From Nitrospirae bacterium CG2_30_53_67 (GTDB lineage Bacteria; CG2-30-53-67), in contig MNYV01000142.1 in the NCBI GenBank assembly GCA_001873285.1, positions 1 to 26,600 on the forward strand: DNA of 26,600 bases, written 5' to 3'. The notes beneath the pieces are model-generated. The model had not been told where the DNA came from. It did not search any database and saw nothing but the letters and a program-made list of their open reading frames with translations. Made by a program: the position numbers and the translations under genes. Within the stretch, counting starts at the first letter, position 1; each line of letters opens with the position of its first letter. Below, piece after piece: positions 14,909-22,538 of the stretch.

Positions 14909-16117
14909 ATGAACAGCAGGGGCCCTATGGGATCGAATGCCAAACAAAGGGTTGTGATCCTCGGCGCCACGGGCTCGGTCGGCGTGAACACGCTGAGGGT
15001 GATCGAGCAGTTTCCGGAACGATTTGAGGTTCTCGGACTCACCGCCTATCGAAATGTGAAGCTTCTTGCCGAGCAGGTGAGACGGTTCAACCCGAGGCGG
15101 GTCTCAGTGGGGACTCAAGAGGATGCGGAAGATCTTGCCGCCTCTCTAATGATGCCGTCCGTGCGGATCGGTTACGGCGTGGAGGACCTGGTAGAGATTG
15201 CCGCCCTCAAGGGGGCCGACCTGGTGGTCTCTTCGATTGTAGGGGCGGCCGGGCTGGTCCCGACGCTCACCGCCATACGGGCGGGGAAGAGGATTGCGCT
15301 GGCCAACAAAGAGACCCTGGTCATAGCAGGGCGTCTGGTGATGGAGGAGGCGGCAAGGCACGGCTCCGAGATCATCCCTGTGGACAGCGAGCACAGCGCG
15401 ATCTTTCAGTGCCTGGCCGGTGAGGATAAAGAGAAAGTTCGGCGTCTGATCCTCACGGCCTCCGGAGGGCCCTTCCACGGTTTTTCCCCGCAAGACATGG
15501 ACCGGGTCACGCCCGAGGATGCCCTCCGGCACCCGAAATGGGACATGGGGCGGAAGATCAGTATCGATTCGGCATCGCTCATGAACAAAGGCCTGGAGGT
15601 CATCGAGGCCCGATGGCTTTTTGATATCCCGGTGGACCGTATAGAGGTTCTGGTGCATCCCCAGAGCATCGTCCATTCCATGGTGGAGTTTGTCGATGGC
15701 TCGGTCCTGGCACAGATGGGGAATCCGGACATGCGTCTCCCGATCTCCTATGCCCTGGGTTATCCGGACCGGCTTCCGACCGGGCTTATGCCCCTTGATC
15801 TCGTGCGCAACGGGCCGCTCACCTTCATGCCGCCCGATCAGGAAAAGTTCCCCTGTCTCAGCCTCGCCTATGAGGCGATCCGGGCCGGCGGGCTCATGCC
15901 CGCCGTTCTGAACGCCGCGAATGAGGTTGCCGTGGAGGCGTTCCTGAGTCGGAAACTTGATTTTTCGGAGATCGCCGAGATCATACGAGAGACCATGATG
16001 ACTCTGAATGTTGAGAATTATACCACGATTGAAGACGTGCTCCGGACGGATTTGAAGGCCAGGAAGGCGGCCAGGGAGGTGATTTCAAAACGAAAAAAAA
16101 GCGCTAAAGAATCCTGA
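14909..16117 (+). CDS. dxr: 1-deoxy-D-xylulose-5-phosphate reductoisomerase
   Basis: The second step of the MEP pathway: DXP to MEP with NADPH and a divalent metal. The dinucleotide motif is ILGATGSVGVNTLRVIE near residue 20. ANKETLVIAGR and the metal site VDSEHSAIFQC are in place, as is LTASGGPFHGF. At 402 residues it is full length (E. coli 398). Two starts are possible: ATG 14909, which lies in a CATCGTCT/AGACGATG hairpin (14885-14892/14904-14911), or ATG 14927, which has AGGGG 4 nt upstream. With ispG further down, the operon holds two steps of isoprenoid synthesis that feed uppS. Confidence 0.96.
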   Translation: MNSRGPMGSNAKQRVVILGATGSVGVNTLRVIEQFPERFEVLGLTAYRNVKLLAEQVRRFNPRRVSVGTQEDAEDLAASLMMPSVRIGYGVEDLVEIAALKGADLVVSSIVGAAGLVPTLTAIRAGKRIALANKETLVIAGRLVMEEAARHGSEIIPVDSEHSAIFQCLAGEDKEKVRRLILTASGGPFHGFSPQDMDRVTPEDALRHPKWDMGRKISIDSASLMNKGLEVIEARWLFDIPVDRIEVLVHPQSIVHSMVEFVDGSVLAQMGNPDMRLPISYALGYPDRLPTGLMPLDLVRNGPLTFMPPDQEKFPCLSLAYEAIRAGGLMPAVLNAANEVAVEAFLSRKLDFSEIAEIIRETMMTLNVENYTTIEDVLRTDLKARKAAREVISKRKKSAKES

Positions 16118-16163
16118 CCATTTTCCGATAAGGCGCTTGAAATCCTGTATCAGGAGGAACCCT

Positions 16164-16535
16164 ATGCTTTTCGGAGAGTTTTTAATCAAAAGGGGAGTGG
16201 CCACAGAGGAGCAGATCGTCAAGGCGCTTGACGAGCAGAAGAAGATCAGGCTTCCGCTCGGCACCGTGGCCGTTACGAATCATTTTCTCAGCATCAAGGA
16301 TGTGTATGCGGTTCTGAACAGACAGGTCGAAGACCCTGAAAAAAAGTTCGGAGAGATTGCCTTGGAACTGGGGCTCCTGACCGAGCAAGAGCTTGATAAG
16401 ATTATTGAACTTCAGTATGAGAAGAACCCCAATATCGGAGAGATCCTGGTCAGGCGCGGTGTTCTAAACAAAGAGCGTCTATTTGAAGAGTTGAATGCCT
16501 TTGTCAGGATCAAGGGAGCGGTTCTCTCGGAGTAA
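16164..16535 (+). CDS. Small MshEN/GspE-N-like domain protein
   Basis: This 123-residue protein is made of four copies of a helical unit of about 22 residues, near 4-25, 32-54, 63-84 and 92-113. Each follows the pattern G-E-x3-x-x-G-x5-(E/K)-x-(L/V)-x4-x-x-Q. This is the layout of the MshEN (GspE/PilB N-terminal) domain, which in other proteins binds cyclic di-GMP or a partner ATPase. No ATPase domain is attached and no secretion gene is near. GGAGG lies about 9 nt before ATG 16164. It follows dxr by 46 nt, an unusual place in this operon. Family and ligand are inference from the repeat pattern. Confidence 0.65.
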   Translation: MLFGEFLIKRGVATEEQIVKALDEQKKIRLPLGTVAVTNHFLSIKDVYAVLNRQVEDPEKKFGEIALELGLLTEQELDKIIELQYEKNPNIGEILVRRGVLNKERLFEELNAFVRIKGAVLSE

Positions 16536-16955
16536 GTTCCGATCATTACAGACGATTTTCCATCCCCTCCTTATGCAGTTTAAGTCTTGAGCCTAAGAGG
16601 TCCTATTCGTAAATACGGTGGCATTCGAGCCTGCCTGTGCCATGGCAGACAGGTGCCGTAGGGCGGGCTCATCGGCGTTCCGCTCCTTGCGGTGTACCAG
16701 AGGGGTACGCCTCAGTCGCGCGCCTTGATGCGTCCGCCCTACGACCCTCTCGGTACGTCACCCTGTTTACGAACAGGACCACTAAGTGGCCCGTTTAAGA
16801 CCCGGCCTCTCTCTGACGCGTTCACCCCGTAAGACGTTTGTTTTCTGATATTGCGTTTGTTTTCATCCTTTATTTGTGTTAAGTTATATCAAATCAGCGC
16901 TCTTTTCAGGCATGGAAAGACTTTGCCAGTAATGAGAATTTTTTAAGGATCGGAT
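16536..16955 (+). other. Gene-free interval before rseP
   Basis: 420 bp without a credible gene. The family 2 MITE-like element occupies 16596-16783. The remaining 170 bp is AT-rich near 16840-16900 and may hold an rseP promoter. The best I see is a TTATAT near 16886 without a convincing -35 box. AAGGATCGG before ATG 16956 is the rseP ribosome binding site. Confidence 0.5.
16596..16783 (-). mobile_element. MITE-like element, family 2, copy 2 (upstream of rseP)
   Basis: The reverse complement of this 188-bp stretch matches the element at 10016-10206 from end to end: AGTGGTCCTGTTCGTAAA, GAGGGTCGTAGGGCGG, GCGCGCGACTGAGGCGTAC, CGCAAGGAGCGGAAC, and ATTTACGAATAGG at the far end. It differs by a small palindromic stretch around TGCCATGGCA (16640-16650). 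The two copies are inverted relative to each other and 6.4 kb apart. Confidence 0.8.
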
Positions 16956-18653
16956 ATGTCATCTTATGCAGCCGTCATGTTGTTGGATTTTTCATTTTTA
17001 AGGGCTTTTGGCGCAGAGCATCCCACCCTGCTCAGTATATTTGCCTTTATCGTGGTCCTGGGCGTTCTGATCTTCGTTCACGAACTGGGGCATTTCATCC
17101 TGGCCAAATATTTCGGGGTAGGGGTGGAGAAGTTCTCACTCGGATTCGGACCCAGGATCTTCGGCAAGAGTTATGGGGGGACCGAATATTTGATCTCCGC
17201 CGTTCCCCTCGGCGGGTATGTAAAAATGATCGGAGAAGATCCCAAGGAGCCCTTGCCCCCCGAAGACCAGAAGCGCTCCTTTAACAACCAGCACGTGATG
17301 AAACGTTTCCTGATCGTAGCCGCAGGGCCTGCATTCAACCTCCTTTTTGCAGTCATCGTCTTTCTGGGGATGTTCATGATCGGTTACCCTTCGGACGACA
17401 CCACGATCGGATGGGTCGAGAGGAACTCAGCCGCATGGGAGGCCGGCCTCCGGTCCGGAGACCGGGTCCTGGCCGTGAACGGAGAGCAGATCCGACTGTG
17501 GGAGGATCTTTCCAAACGGATCAGGGAGAGCAAGGCCCAGGCGCTTTCCCTTGAGGCCGTCAGGGACAGCGGCGGATTCAAGGTTGTGGTTCAGCCTGAA
17601 ATCACGGAAGGGAAAAATCTGTTCGGCGAAGACGAGAAACGTCCCTACATCGGCATACAGCACCAGACTCTCGGCCCGGTTGTGGGCCTGCTGTCCCCTC
17701 TCTCCCCGGCCGGGAGGGCCGGTTTCAAGACAGGGGATCTCATTTTGAGCGTGAATGGGGAGGAGGTCGAGAGTATCCCTCTCCTTGAAAAGATCATTAT
17801 GCGCCATCTTGGGAATCGTATGCAGTTCGAGGTCGAGCAGGACGGCAAAAAGATTCCGATGAGCGTCGTCCTGACGCAGCCCGAGATCGAATCGCTTCAG
17901 AAGGGGGGAGAGTACCAGGTCTTGGAGAGATTCGGCCTGGCCTATGCGGAACTGTTCGTCCGGCAGGTGACCTCAGGTTCCCCGGCAGAGAAAGCCGGGA
18001 TCAAGGCCGGTGATCTCATCAACGGAATAGACGGCAGACCGGTTTACACTTTTGCAGAACTTCAGGAGAAGATCAGCAGGAAGCCCGGCATCCCCATGAG
18101 GTTGAAGATAGTCAGAGCAGGCGTGAGCTTGATGCTCACGGTCACTCCGAATGCGGTAACCGAGAAGGATGCTCTGGGGAACAAGGTCTCCGTAGGGAAG
18201 ATCGGGATATTAAGCGCCCATTATCCGAAGCCCGGCCCCACCATTCTGGTGCGATACAATCCATTCACAGCGCTTGAGAAGTCGCTGGCCATGACCGGAG
18301 AGTTCATCGTCCTGATCCTGATCAGCCTGGTCAAACTGATCCAGCAGGTCATTCCCGTTGAGACCATGGGCGGGCCCATCATGATCGCCCAGCTTGCGGG
18401 CCAGCAGATCCAGTACGGGGTTCTGGAACTCTTCAAGTTCATGGCGCTGATCAGCATCAATCTGGGAATCCTGAACCTTCTTCCCATTCCGATTCTGGAC
18501 GGGGGGCATATTCTCTTTTTCGCCATTGAAGGGGTTCTTGGACACCCGCTCAGTATGAAGAAGCGGGAGATTGCCCAGCAAGTCGGCCTTTTTCTTCTGG
18601 TTTTTCTCATCCTCTTTGTAACGTACAATGACATTATGAGATTATTCGGTTAG
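16956..18653 (+). CDS. rseP: Site-2 zinc metalloprotease RseP, with three PDZ domains
   Basis: An intramembrane protease of the inner membrane that completes regulated cleavage of anti-sigma factors and signal peptides. The zinc motif HELGH is at 42-46 in the first helix and the LDGGH motif at 514-518 supplies the third ligand. Between them lie three PDZ-like units, about 147-215, 236-308 and 323-400, each with an A-G-(L/F/I)-x-(S/T/A)-GD-x-(V/I/L) core. E. coli RseP has two units and is about 450 residues, so this 565-residue form has an additional one. ATG 16956 has AAGGATCGG upstream. The stop is 8 bp from the MITE copy that separates it from ispG. Confidence 0.95.
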   Translation: MSSYAAVMLLDFSFLRAFGAEHPTLLSIFAFIVVLGVLIFVHELGHFILAKYFGVGVEKFSLGFGPRIFGKSYGGTEYLISAVPLGGYVKMIGEDPKEPLPPEDQKRSFNNQHVMKRFLIVAAGPAFNLLFAVIVFLGMFMIGYPSDDTTIGWVERNSAAWEAGLRSGDRVLAVNGEQIRLWEDLSKRIRESKAQALSLEAVRDSGGFKVVVQPEITEGKNLFGEDEKRPYIGIQHQTLGPVVGLLSPLSPAGRAGFKTGDLILSVNGEEVESIPLLEKIIMRHLGNRMQFEVEQDGKKIPMSVVLTQPEIESLQKGGEYQVLERFGLAYAELFVRQVTSGSPAEKAGIKAGDLINGIDGRPVYTFAELQEKISRKPGIPMRLKIVRAGVSLMLTVTPNAVTEKDALGNKVSVGKIGILSAHYPKPGPTILVRYNPFTALEKSLAMTGEFIVLILISLVKLIQQVIPVETMGGPIMIAQLAGQQIQYGVLELFKFMALISINLGILNLLPIPILDGGHILFFAIEGVLGHPLSMKKREIAQQVGLFLLVFLILFVTYNDIMRLFG

Positions 18654-18661
18654 TCAGTCTT

Positions 18662-18815
18662 GATGAACTCGTAAAAAGTTCATCAGTGAGACGGCACAGT
18701 AAAAAGCTCCGGATGCAAGGCGCGCGAGTCCTGAGGAATGAGGCGTACTGAGAGGTACGCTGCAATGACGAAGGATGAAGCGCAACACAGCAGGCGGACT
18801 TTTTACGAAGCCGTC
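18662..18815 (+). mobile_element. MITE-like element, family 1, copy 2 (between rseP and ispG)
   Basis: 154 bp. The right end GGACTTTTTACGAAGCCGTC (18796-18815) is identical to that of the copy at 8399-8643. The left end GATGAACTCGTAAAAAGTTC is its imperfect inverted repeat. AGTCTT occurs directly before (18656-18661) and after (18816-18821) the element. The match extends to GTCAGTCTT (9 bp) because the end of the element coincides. This is a target duplication of at least 6 bp. The core hairpin GCGTAC/GTACGC is conserved. Confidence 0.88.
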
Positions 18816-18842
18816 AGTCTTGCCGGGGTGACACGGGCGACT

Positions 18843-19913
18843 ATGGAAATCAAGAGAAGAAAGACCCGTCAGATCCGCGTCGGGAATATCCTGATCGGGG
18901 GAGGCGCCCCGGTTACGGTCCAGTCCATGTGCAGTACCGATACACGGGATGCCGGGGCCACCGCGGCACAGATCATCCGGCTCCAGGATGCAGGGTGCGA
19001 CCTGGTCAGGGTCGCGGTTCCGGACCAGGATGCAGCCAGGGCCCTGTCAAAGATCAAAGAGAAGATCAGTATCCCGCTGATTGCAGATATCCATTTCGAC
19101 TACCGCCTCGCCCTTGAATCTGTCGAGCGAGGTGCGGACGCCTTGCGGATCAACCCCGGTAACATCGGTAAACCCGAGAGGGTTGAGGCCGTGGTCAGGG
19201 CGGCTATGAGCCGGGGGATCCCCATCCGGATCGGGGTCAATGCCGGGTCCCTGGAACCTGAGTTATGGGAGAAATACGGCGGCCCCACGCCGGAGGCCAT
19301 GGTGGAGAGCGCCCTCCATCATATCCGATTCTTTGAGAGTCTGGATTTCAGAGAGATCAAGATCTCACTTAAGGCCTCGGACGTGAAGAGGACCGTGGAG
19401 GCCTACCGCCTGATGGCTGATCTGACCGACTATCCGCTCCATATCGGGATCACGGAAGCGGGGACCCTTGTCCCCGGCGCCGTCAAGTCTTCGGTGGGGC
19501 TGGGGATCCTTCTATCCCAGGGCATCGGGGATACCCTCAGGGTCTCTTTGACCGAAGACCCGGTGCAGGAGGTCAGAGTCGGTATGGAGATCCTCAAGTC
19601 CCTAAGACTCAGGGAGGCGGGGCCGGTCATGATCTCCTGCCCCACCTGCGGGAGGTGTGAGATCGACCTTATCGGTCTGGCCCATGATGTGGAAGAAAGA
19701 CTCTCCCGTCTGAAGACCCCGCTCGATGTCGCCGTCATGGGATGCGTGGTCAACGGCCCCGGCGAGGCCAGGGAGGCCGACTTCGGCATTGCCGGCGGCA
19801 AAGGCGTGGGACTGATCTTCCGCAAGGGGAAGATCGTTCGCAAGGTCAGAGAGGAAGACCTTGCGGATGCGCTCATGGAAGAGATCCGGAAGACAATAGG
19901 CAGTGGGCAGTAG
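18843..19913 (+). CDS. ispG: 4-hydroxy-3-methylbut-2-enyl-diphosphate synthase (HMBPP synthase)
   Basis: The [4Fe-4S] enzyme of the MEP pathway that converts MEcPP to HMBPP. The TIM-barrel part has [14 protein letters not shown] near 23-36 and RINPGNIG near 102-109. The C-terminal cluster domain has CPTC (C266, C269) and [10 protein letters not shown] (C301, E308), the full ligand set. At 356 residues it is the compact bacterial type. The open frame extends upstream to 18738 through the MITE, but homology starts at ATG 18843. The ribosome binding site is weak. The last codons (ATAGGCAGTGGGCAG) run into repeat-like text. Before the MITE entered, the gene began about 35 nt after rseP. Confidence 0.96.
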   Translation: MEIKRRKTRQIRVGNILIGGGAPVTVQSMCSTDTRDAGATAAQIIRLQDAGCDLVRVAVPDQDAARALSKIKEKISIPLIADIHFDYRLALESVERGADALRINPGNIGKPERVEAVVRAAMSRGIPIRIGVNAGSLEPELWEKYGGPTPEAMVESALHHIRFFESLDFREIKISLKASDVKRTVEAYRLMADLTDYPLHIGITEAGTLVPGAVKSSVGLGILLSQGIGDTLRVSLTEDPVQEVRVGMEILKSLRLREAGPVMISCPTCGRCEIDLIGLAHDVEERLSRLKTPLDVAVMGCVVNGPGEAREADFGIAGGKGVGLIFRKGKIVRKVREEDLADALMEEIRKTIGSGQ

Positions 19914-19987
19914 GCAGGTCTCCCCTTGCCGGTGTCTTTTATATTTTTCAGTTTTTCCCTGTATGCTATCTACTGACTACTGTCTAC
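19899..19987 (+). repeat. Imperfect inverted repeat at the ispG 3' end
   Basis: GGCAGTGGGCAGTAGGCAG (19899-19917) resembles the reverse complement of CTACTGACTACTGTCTAC (19970-19987). Text of this kind recurs between genes in related genomes. It overlaps the last codons of ispG and reaches nearly to nth. It could act as a weak 3' hairpin. Confidence 0.35.
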
Positions 19988-20003
19988 TTGGGTTGAGTTC
20001 TCC

Positions 20004-20654
20004 ATGCGCGACAGCGATATTGATGCGGTGATCCGCATTCTCAAACAGGAGGTCCGCAAATGGAAGGAGCCTATTGTGAGCAGGGTGGCCGAACAGAGCC
20101 GGGACCCTTTTCAGATCCTGATCTCCTGCATCCTTTCGCTCCGGACACAGGACGGGACCACGGCCGCCGCATCGGAGAGGCTTTTTCGCGTTGCGAAGAC
20201 ACCCGAGGCGCTTTTGAGGCTCACTGTAAAAAAGATCGAGCGGCTGATCTATCCGGTGGGTTTCTACCGGGTCAAGGCCGGGAACATCAGGACGATCTCA
20301 AAGAGATTGATCGAGTTCTATGATTCAAAAGTCCCGAATGAGATTGATGAACTCCTGAAACTTCCGGGTGTGGGAAGGAAGACCGCCAACCTGGTGGTGA
20401 CCATCGGATACAACAAGTACGGCATCTGTGTGGACACACATGTGCACCGGATCACGAACCGGTGGGGATACGTCAAGACAGGATCACCGGAGAAGACGGA
20501 ATTCGCCCTCCGGGAGAAACTTCCCAGGAAACACTGGAAGATCATCAATGATCTGCTGGTGACCTACGGGCAGAACCTCTGCCGGCCCATGAGGCCGCAT
20601 TGCGGGGAATGCCGGATCTTCCGGTATTGTGACAGGGTGGGTGTGGAAGGATAA
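20004..20654 (+). CDS. nth: Endonuclease III (DNA glycosylase/AP lyase)
   Basis: It removes oxidised pyrimidines and nicks abasic sites in base excision repair. The helix-hairpin-helix is LPGVGRKTANLVV with catalytic Lys126, and VDTHVHR carries the catalytic Asp144. The iron-sulfur loop C193-x6-C200-x2-C203-x5-C209 is intact. At 216 residues it is the family length. SLRTQD replaces the E. coli SAQATD, as in many non-enterobacterial forms. ATG 20004 lacks a strong ribosome binding site. It follows ispG by 90 bp, so it may be a late member of that transcript. Confidence 0.94.
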   Translation: MRDSDIDAVIRILKQEVRKWKEPIVSRVAEQSRDPFQILISCILSLRTQDGTTAAASERLFRVAKTPEALLRLTVKKIERLIYPVGFYRVKAGNIRTISKRLIEFYDSKVPNEIDELLKLPGVGRKTANLVVTIGYNKYGICVDTHVHRITNRWGYVKTGSPEKTEFALREKLPRKHWKIINDLLVTYGQNLCRPMRPHCGECRIFRYCDRVGVEG

Positions 20655-20681
20655 GGAAAGATTAAATATCGAAAATTTAAG

Positions 20682-20872
20682 ATCATCTCCAAAATAGTGA
20701 GTGAGAACATCAGGGGTCAAGGGGTCAAGGATTCCAGGGGTCAAGTGAAGTGCTAAAAACATAAGGGGCCGAGGGTCCTAGGGGTCAAGGGTTCCAGTAT
20801 TTTTCTCTGGAGATTTTGCTTGAGTTTCAATATTTCACTTGAACCCTTGGCCCCTGGAATCCTCGAACCCTT
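20682..20872 (+). repeat. Dispersed repeat family 3, copy 2
   Basis: A full copy of about 190 bp: TCTCCAAAATAGTGAGTGA, GGGGTCAAGG repeated, TCAAGTGAAGTGCTAAAAAC, TTTTTCTCTGGAGATTTTG, then CTTGAACCCTTGGCCCC. Inverted arms (GGGGTCAAG and CTTGAACCC-like) make it self-complementary. It matches 21462-21658 in the same orientation and 13156-13240 in part. It ends about 35 bp before the next gene. Confidence 0.75.
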
Positions 20873-20906
20873 TTTACCTGTATTTTTTCTTACGGGATGT
20901 ACATAT

Positions 20907-21398
20907 ATGGAAGATTTTTACGCGGATCCCCAAGTCAAACAATATCTCTCCAAGGTCAACGAGGACATTGGGCGGGGAAGGATGAGTCCGGAGACCTTCA
21001 GAGAAGACTTTTCCTTTCATCAGGCCCTGATCCAGAGGGCCGAGCTTGATCTGCAGAAAGAGGTGTTGAGTCTGGAGATCGAGTGCAAGGACTGGCTCAA
21101 GGAGAACACCGGCGCCGCCAACCCCTATCTCGCCCACAGGCTGAACTTTCATGATGTGGTGCAGATCTACTACAAGAATCGGGAGCCGAGGGTCGAGCCG
21201 AGGATCTTCGATCTCCAGGCGCTGACCATCTCCGATTTTCTGATCGAGGCCAAAGACCTGTACGCGAACCGGGTTCCGGCCGGACGCAAGCCGATTCTTC
21301 TGGATATCCAGATGCCGCTCGAGGATTCGGAGATGATCATCCTCTGTTCCGAATTCGAGGTCTATGCGGGGGACCGCATGGTCATCGTGGGGCCGTAG
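20907..21398 (+). CDS. Hypothetical protein between two direct repeats
   Basis: I do not recognise this 163-residue protein. It is rich in Glu, Asp and Leu, with helical stretches (about 20-75). It ends in a strand-rich part: RKPILLDIQMPLEDSEMIIL, then EFEVYAGDRMVIVG. No membrane segment or metal motif is visible after the start. The frame is open upstream to a TTG at 20820, and that extension contains FFLTGC, a lipobox-like string, but lacks a basic n-region and is largely repeat DNA. ATG 20907 with GGGA 8 nt upstream is a modest start. The gene may have lost an original 5' end to the repeat. Confidence 0.6.
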   Translation: MEDFYADPQVKQYLSKVNEDIGRGRMSPETFREDFSFHQALIQRAELDLQKEVLSLEIECKDWLKENTGAANPYLAHRLNFHDVVQIYYKNREPRVEPRIFDLQALTISDFLIEAKDLYANRVPAGRKPILLDIQMPLEDSEMIILCSEFEVYAGDRMVIVGP

Positions 21399-21700
21399 CC
21401 GCACACTTAGGCATTCCAGCCGCCTTTACACTGACTCGCCGCTGTGTTATTATAAAATAGGTTCTTCTCCAAAAGAGTGGGTGAAAACAAAAGGGGCCAA
21501 GGGGTCAAGGGTTCCAGGGGTCAAGTGAAGTACTAAAAACATAAGAGGCCGGGGAATCCAGTGTTTTTCTCTGGAGATTTTGTTTGCATTTCACTATTCC
21601 ACTTGAACCCTCGAAACCTTGAACCCTTGAACCCTTGAACCCTTGAACCCTTGAACTTTTATGTCTCTATGGAGATTAGCCCCATAAGAGAGGTTCATCC
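21399..21700 (+). other. Gene-free interval before the PHP gene
   Basis: 302 bp with no gene. Apart from about 60 bp after the preceding stop and about 40 bp before the PHP start, it is filled by the family 3 repeat copy at 21462-21658. GAGAGG just before 21701 is the ribosome binding site of the next gene. I see no promoter. Confidence 0.55.
21462..21658 (+). repeat. Dispersed repeat family 3, copy 3, with an 8-bp tandem array
   Basis: Same layout as 20682-20872: TCTCCAAAAGAGTGGGTGA, GGGGTCAAGGGTTCCAGG, TCAAGTGAAGTACTAAAAAC, TTTTTCTCTGGAGATTTTG. The 3' arm has expanded to seven units of an 8-bp motif (TTGAACCC, with variants TCGAAACC and TTGAACTT) from 21603 to 21658. The expansion fits slippage in the repeat arm. 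Confidence 0.8.
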
Positions 21701-22354
21701 ATGCTGAAGGCTGATTTTCATATACACACCGATTCAGACCCCCTGGATCGTATCCGTTACTCCAACGAGGAGATCATCAACCTTGCGTCGGGAAAAGGGT
21801 ATGATGTCCTTTCCATTACGAATCATGGGGTGATCACATTCGACGAGGAACTCAAGGAGTATGCCTGGAGCCGGGGTATTCTCCTCATGCCCGGCGTGGA
21901 ACTGACGGTGGAAGGCAAGCATGTCATCCTGATCAACGCTCGGCCTGAACACCAGTCCATCCGTAATTTTCATGACCTGCGGGAAGTCAGATCCGAGGAC
22001 CTCCTGATCATCGCCCCGCACCCCTTCTTCCCGAAACCATACTGCCTCAACGGAAGTTTTGAGCGGAATCAGGAGATCTTCGACGCCGTGGAGTTCTCCC
22101 ATTTTTACCATCCCCTGATTAATTTCAACAAAAAGGCGGTGCAGGTCTGCAGCGTCAAGGGGATTCCCCTGATCGGTTCTTCGGACACCCACCTCATCCG
22201 CCAGTTCAACACGACCTGGACCCTGGTTGATGCGGTCAAAGAGCCTCTCTCCGTGGTCCGTGCCGTCCGCTCCGGCAGGGTCGAACTCGTGACCCATCCC
22301 TTGAGTCTCCTTGAACTGGCCATCGTGGGTTTCCATATCTCCCGGATCAGTTGA
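21701..22354 (+). CDS. PHP-domain metal-dependent phosphoesterase
   Basis: A 217-residue protein that is almost only a PHP domain. Metal-binding motifs appear in order: DFHIHTDSD (5-13), ITNHG (39-43), GVELT (65-69), APHPF, EFSHFYH, and SSDTH near residue 163. This set of His, Asp and Glu residues is what binds the trinuclear metal centre in PHP phosphatases (for example YciV/TrpH-type or histidinol phosphatase). The substrate cannot be named. GAGAGG precedes ATG 21701. It lies in a repeat-rich part just before proS. Confidence 0.85.
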   Translation: MLKADFHIHTDSDPLDRIRYSNEEIINLASGKGYDVLSITNHGVITFDEELKEYAWSRGILLMPGVELTVEGKHVILINARPEHQSIRNFHDLREVRSEDLLIIAPHPFFPKPYCLNGSFERNQEIFDAVEFSHFYHPLINFNKKAVQVCSVKGIPLIGSSDTHLIRQFNTTWTLVDAVKEPLSVVRAVRSGRVELVTHPLSLLELAIVGFHISRIS

Positions 22355-22444
22355 TTCCTGTTGCAATCCAGCCCCGTTTCTGTTAAATAATGATGAAATT
22401 TATAAATGAAGAATAAATGCCCTATATACACTAAGGTTATCCCA

Positions 22445-22495
22445 TCACCCTCCCCTCTCCCCCTTTGAAGGGGGAGAGGATAAAGGTGAGGGGGT
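22445..22495 (+). repeat. Strong hairpin repeat upstream of proS
   Basis: CCTCTCCCCC (22454-22463) pairs perfectly with GGGGGAGAGG (22470-22479) over a TTTGAA loop. The outer text CACCCTCCC and GGTGAGGGGG adds partial pairing. This C/G-rich palindrome recurs between genes in many bacterial genomes. It lacks a T-run directly after the stem, so it is not a typical terminator. Confidence 0.6.
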
Positions 22496-22538
22496 TCGAG
22501 AAACATAGTTTGATTCCTGATTTCTAAAGGTCTATCCT

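Noticed and set aside
18738-18842. 35-residue N-terminal extension of IspG
   Set aside because: It translates the MITE at 18662-18815. IspG proteins start near [15 protein letters not shown].
20820-20906. Lipoprotein signal peptide on the unknown gene (FFLTGC)
   Set aside because: There is no basic n-region, the start would be a TTG without a ribosome binding site, and most of the segment is repeat DNA. It is kept only as a hint of a lost 5' end.
21603-21658. Possible CRISPR-like array
   Set aside because: The units are 8 bp and contiguous with no spacers, so this is a simple tandem repeat.
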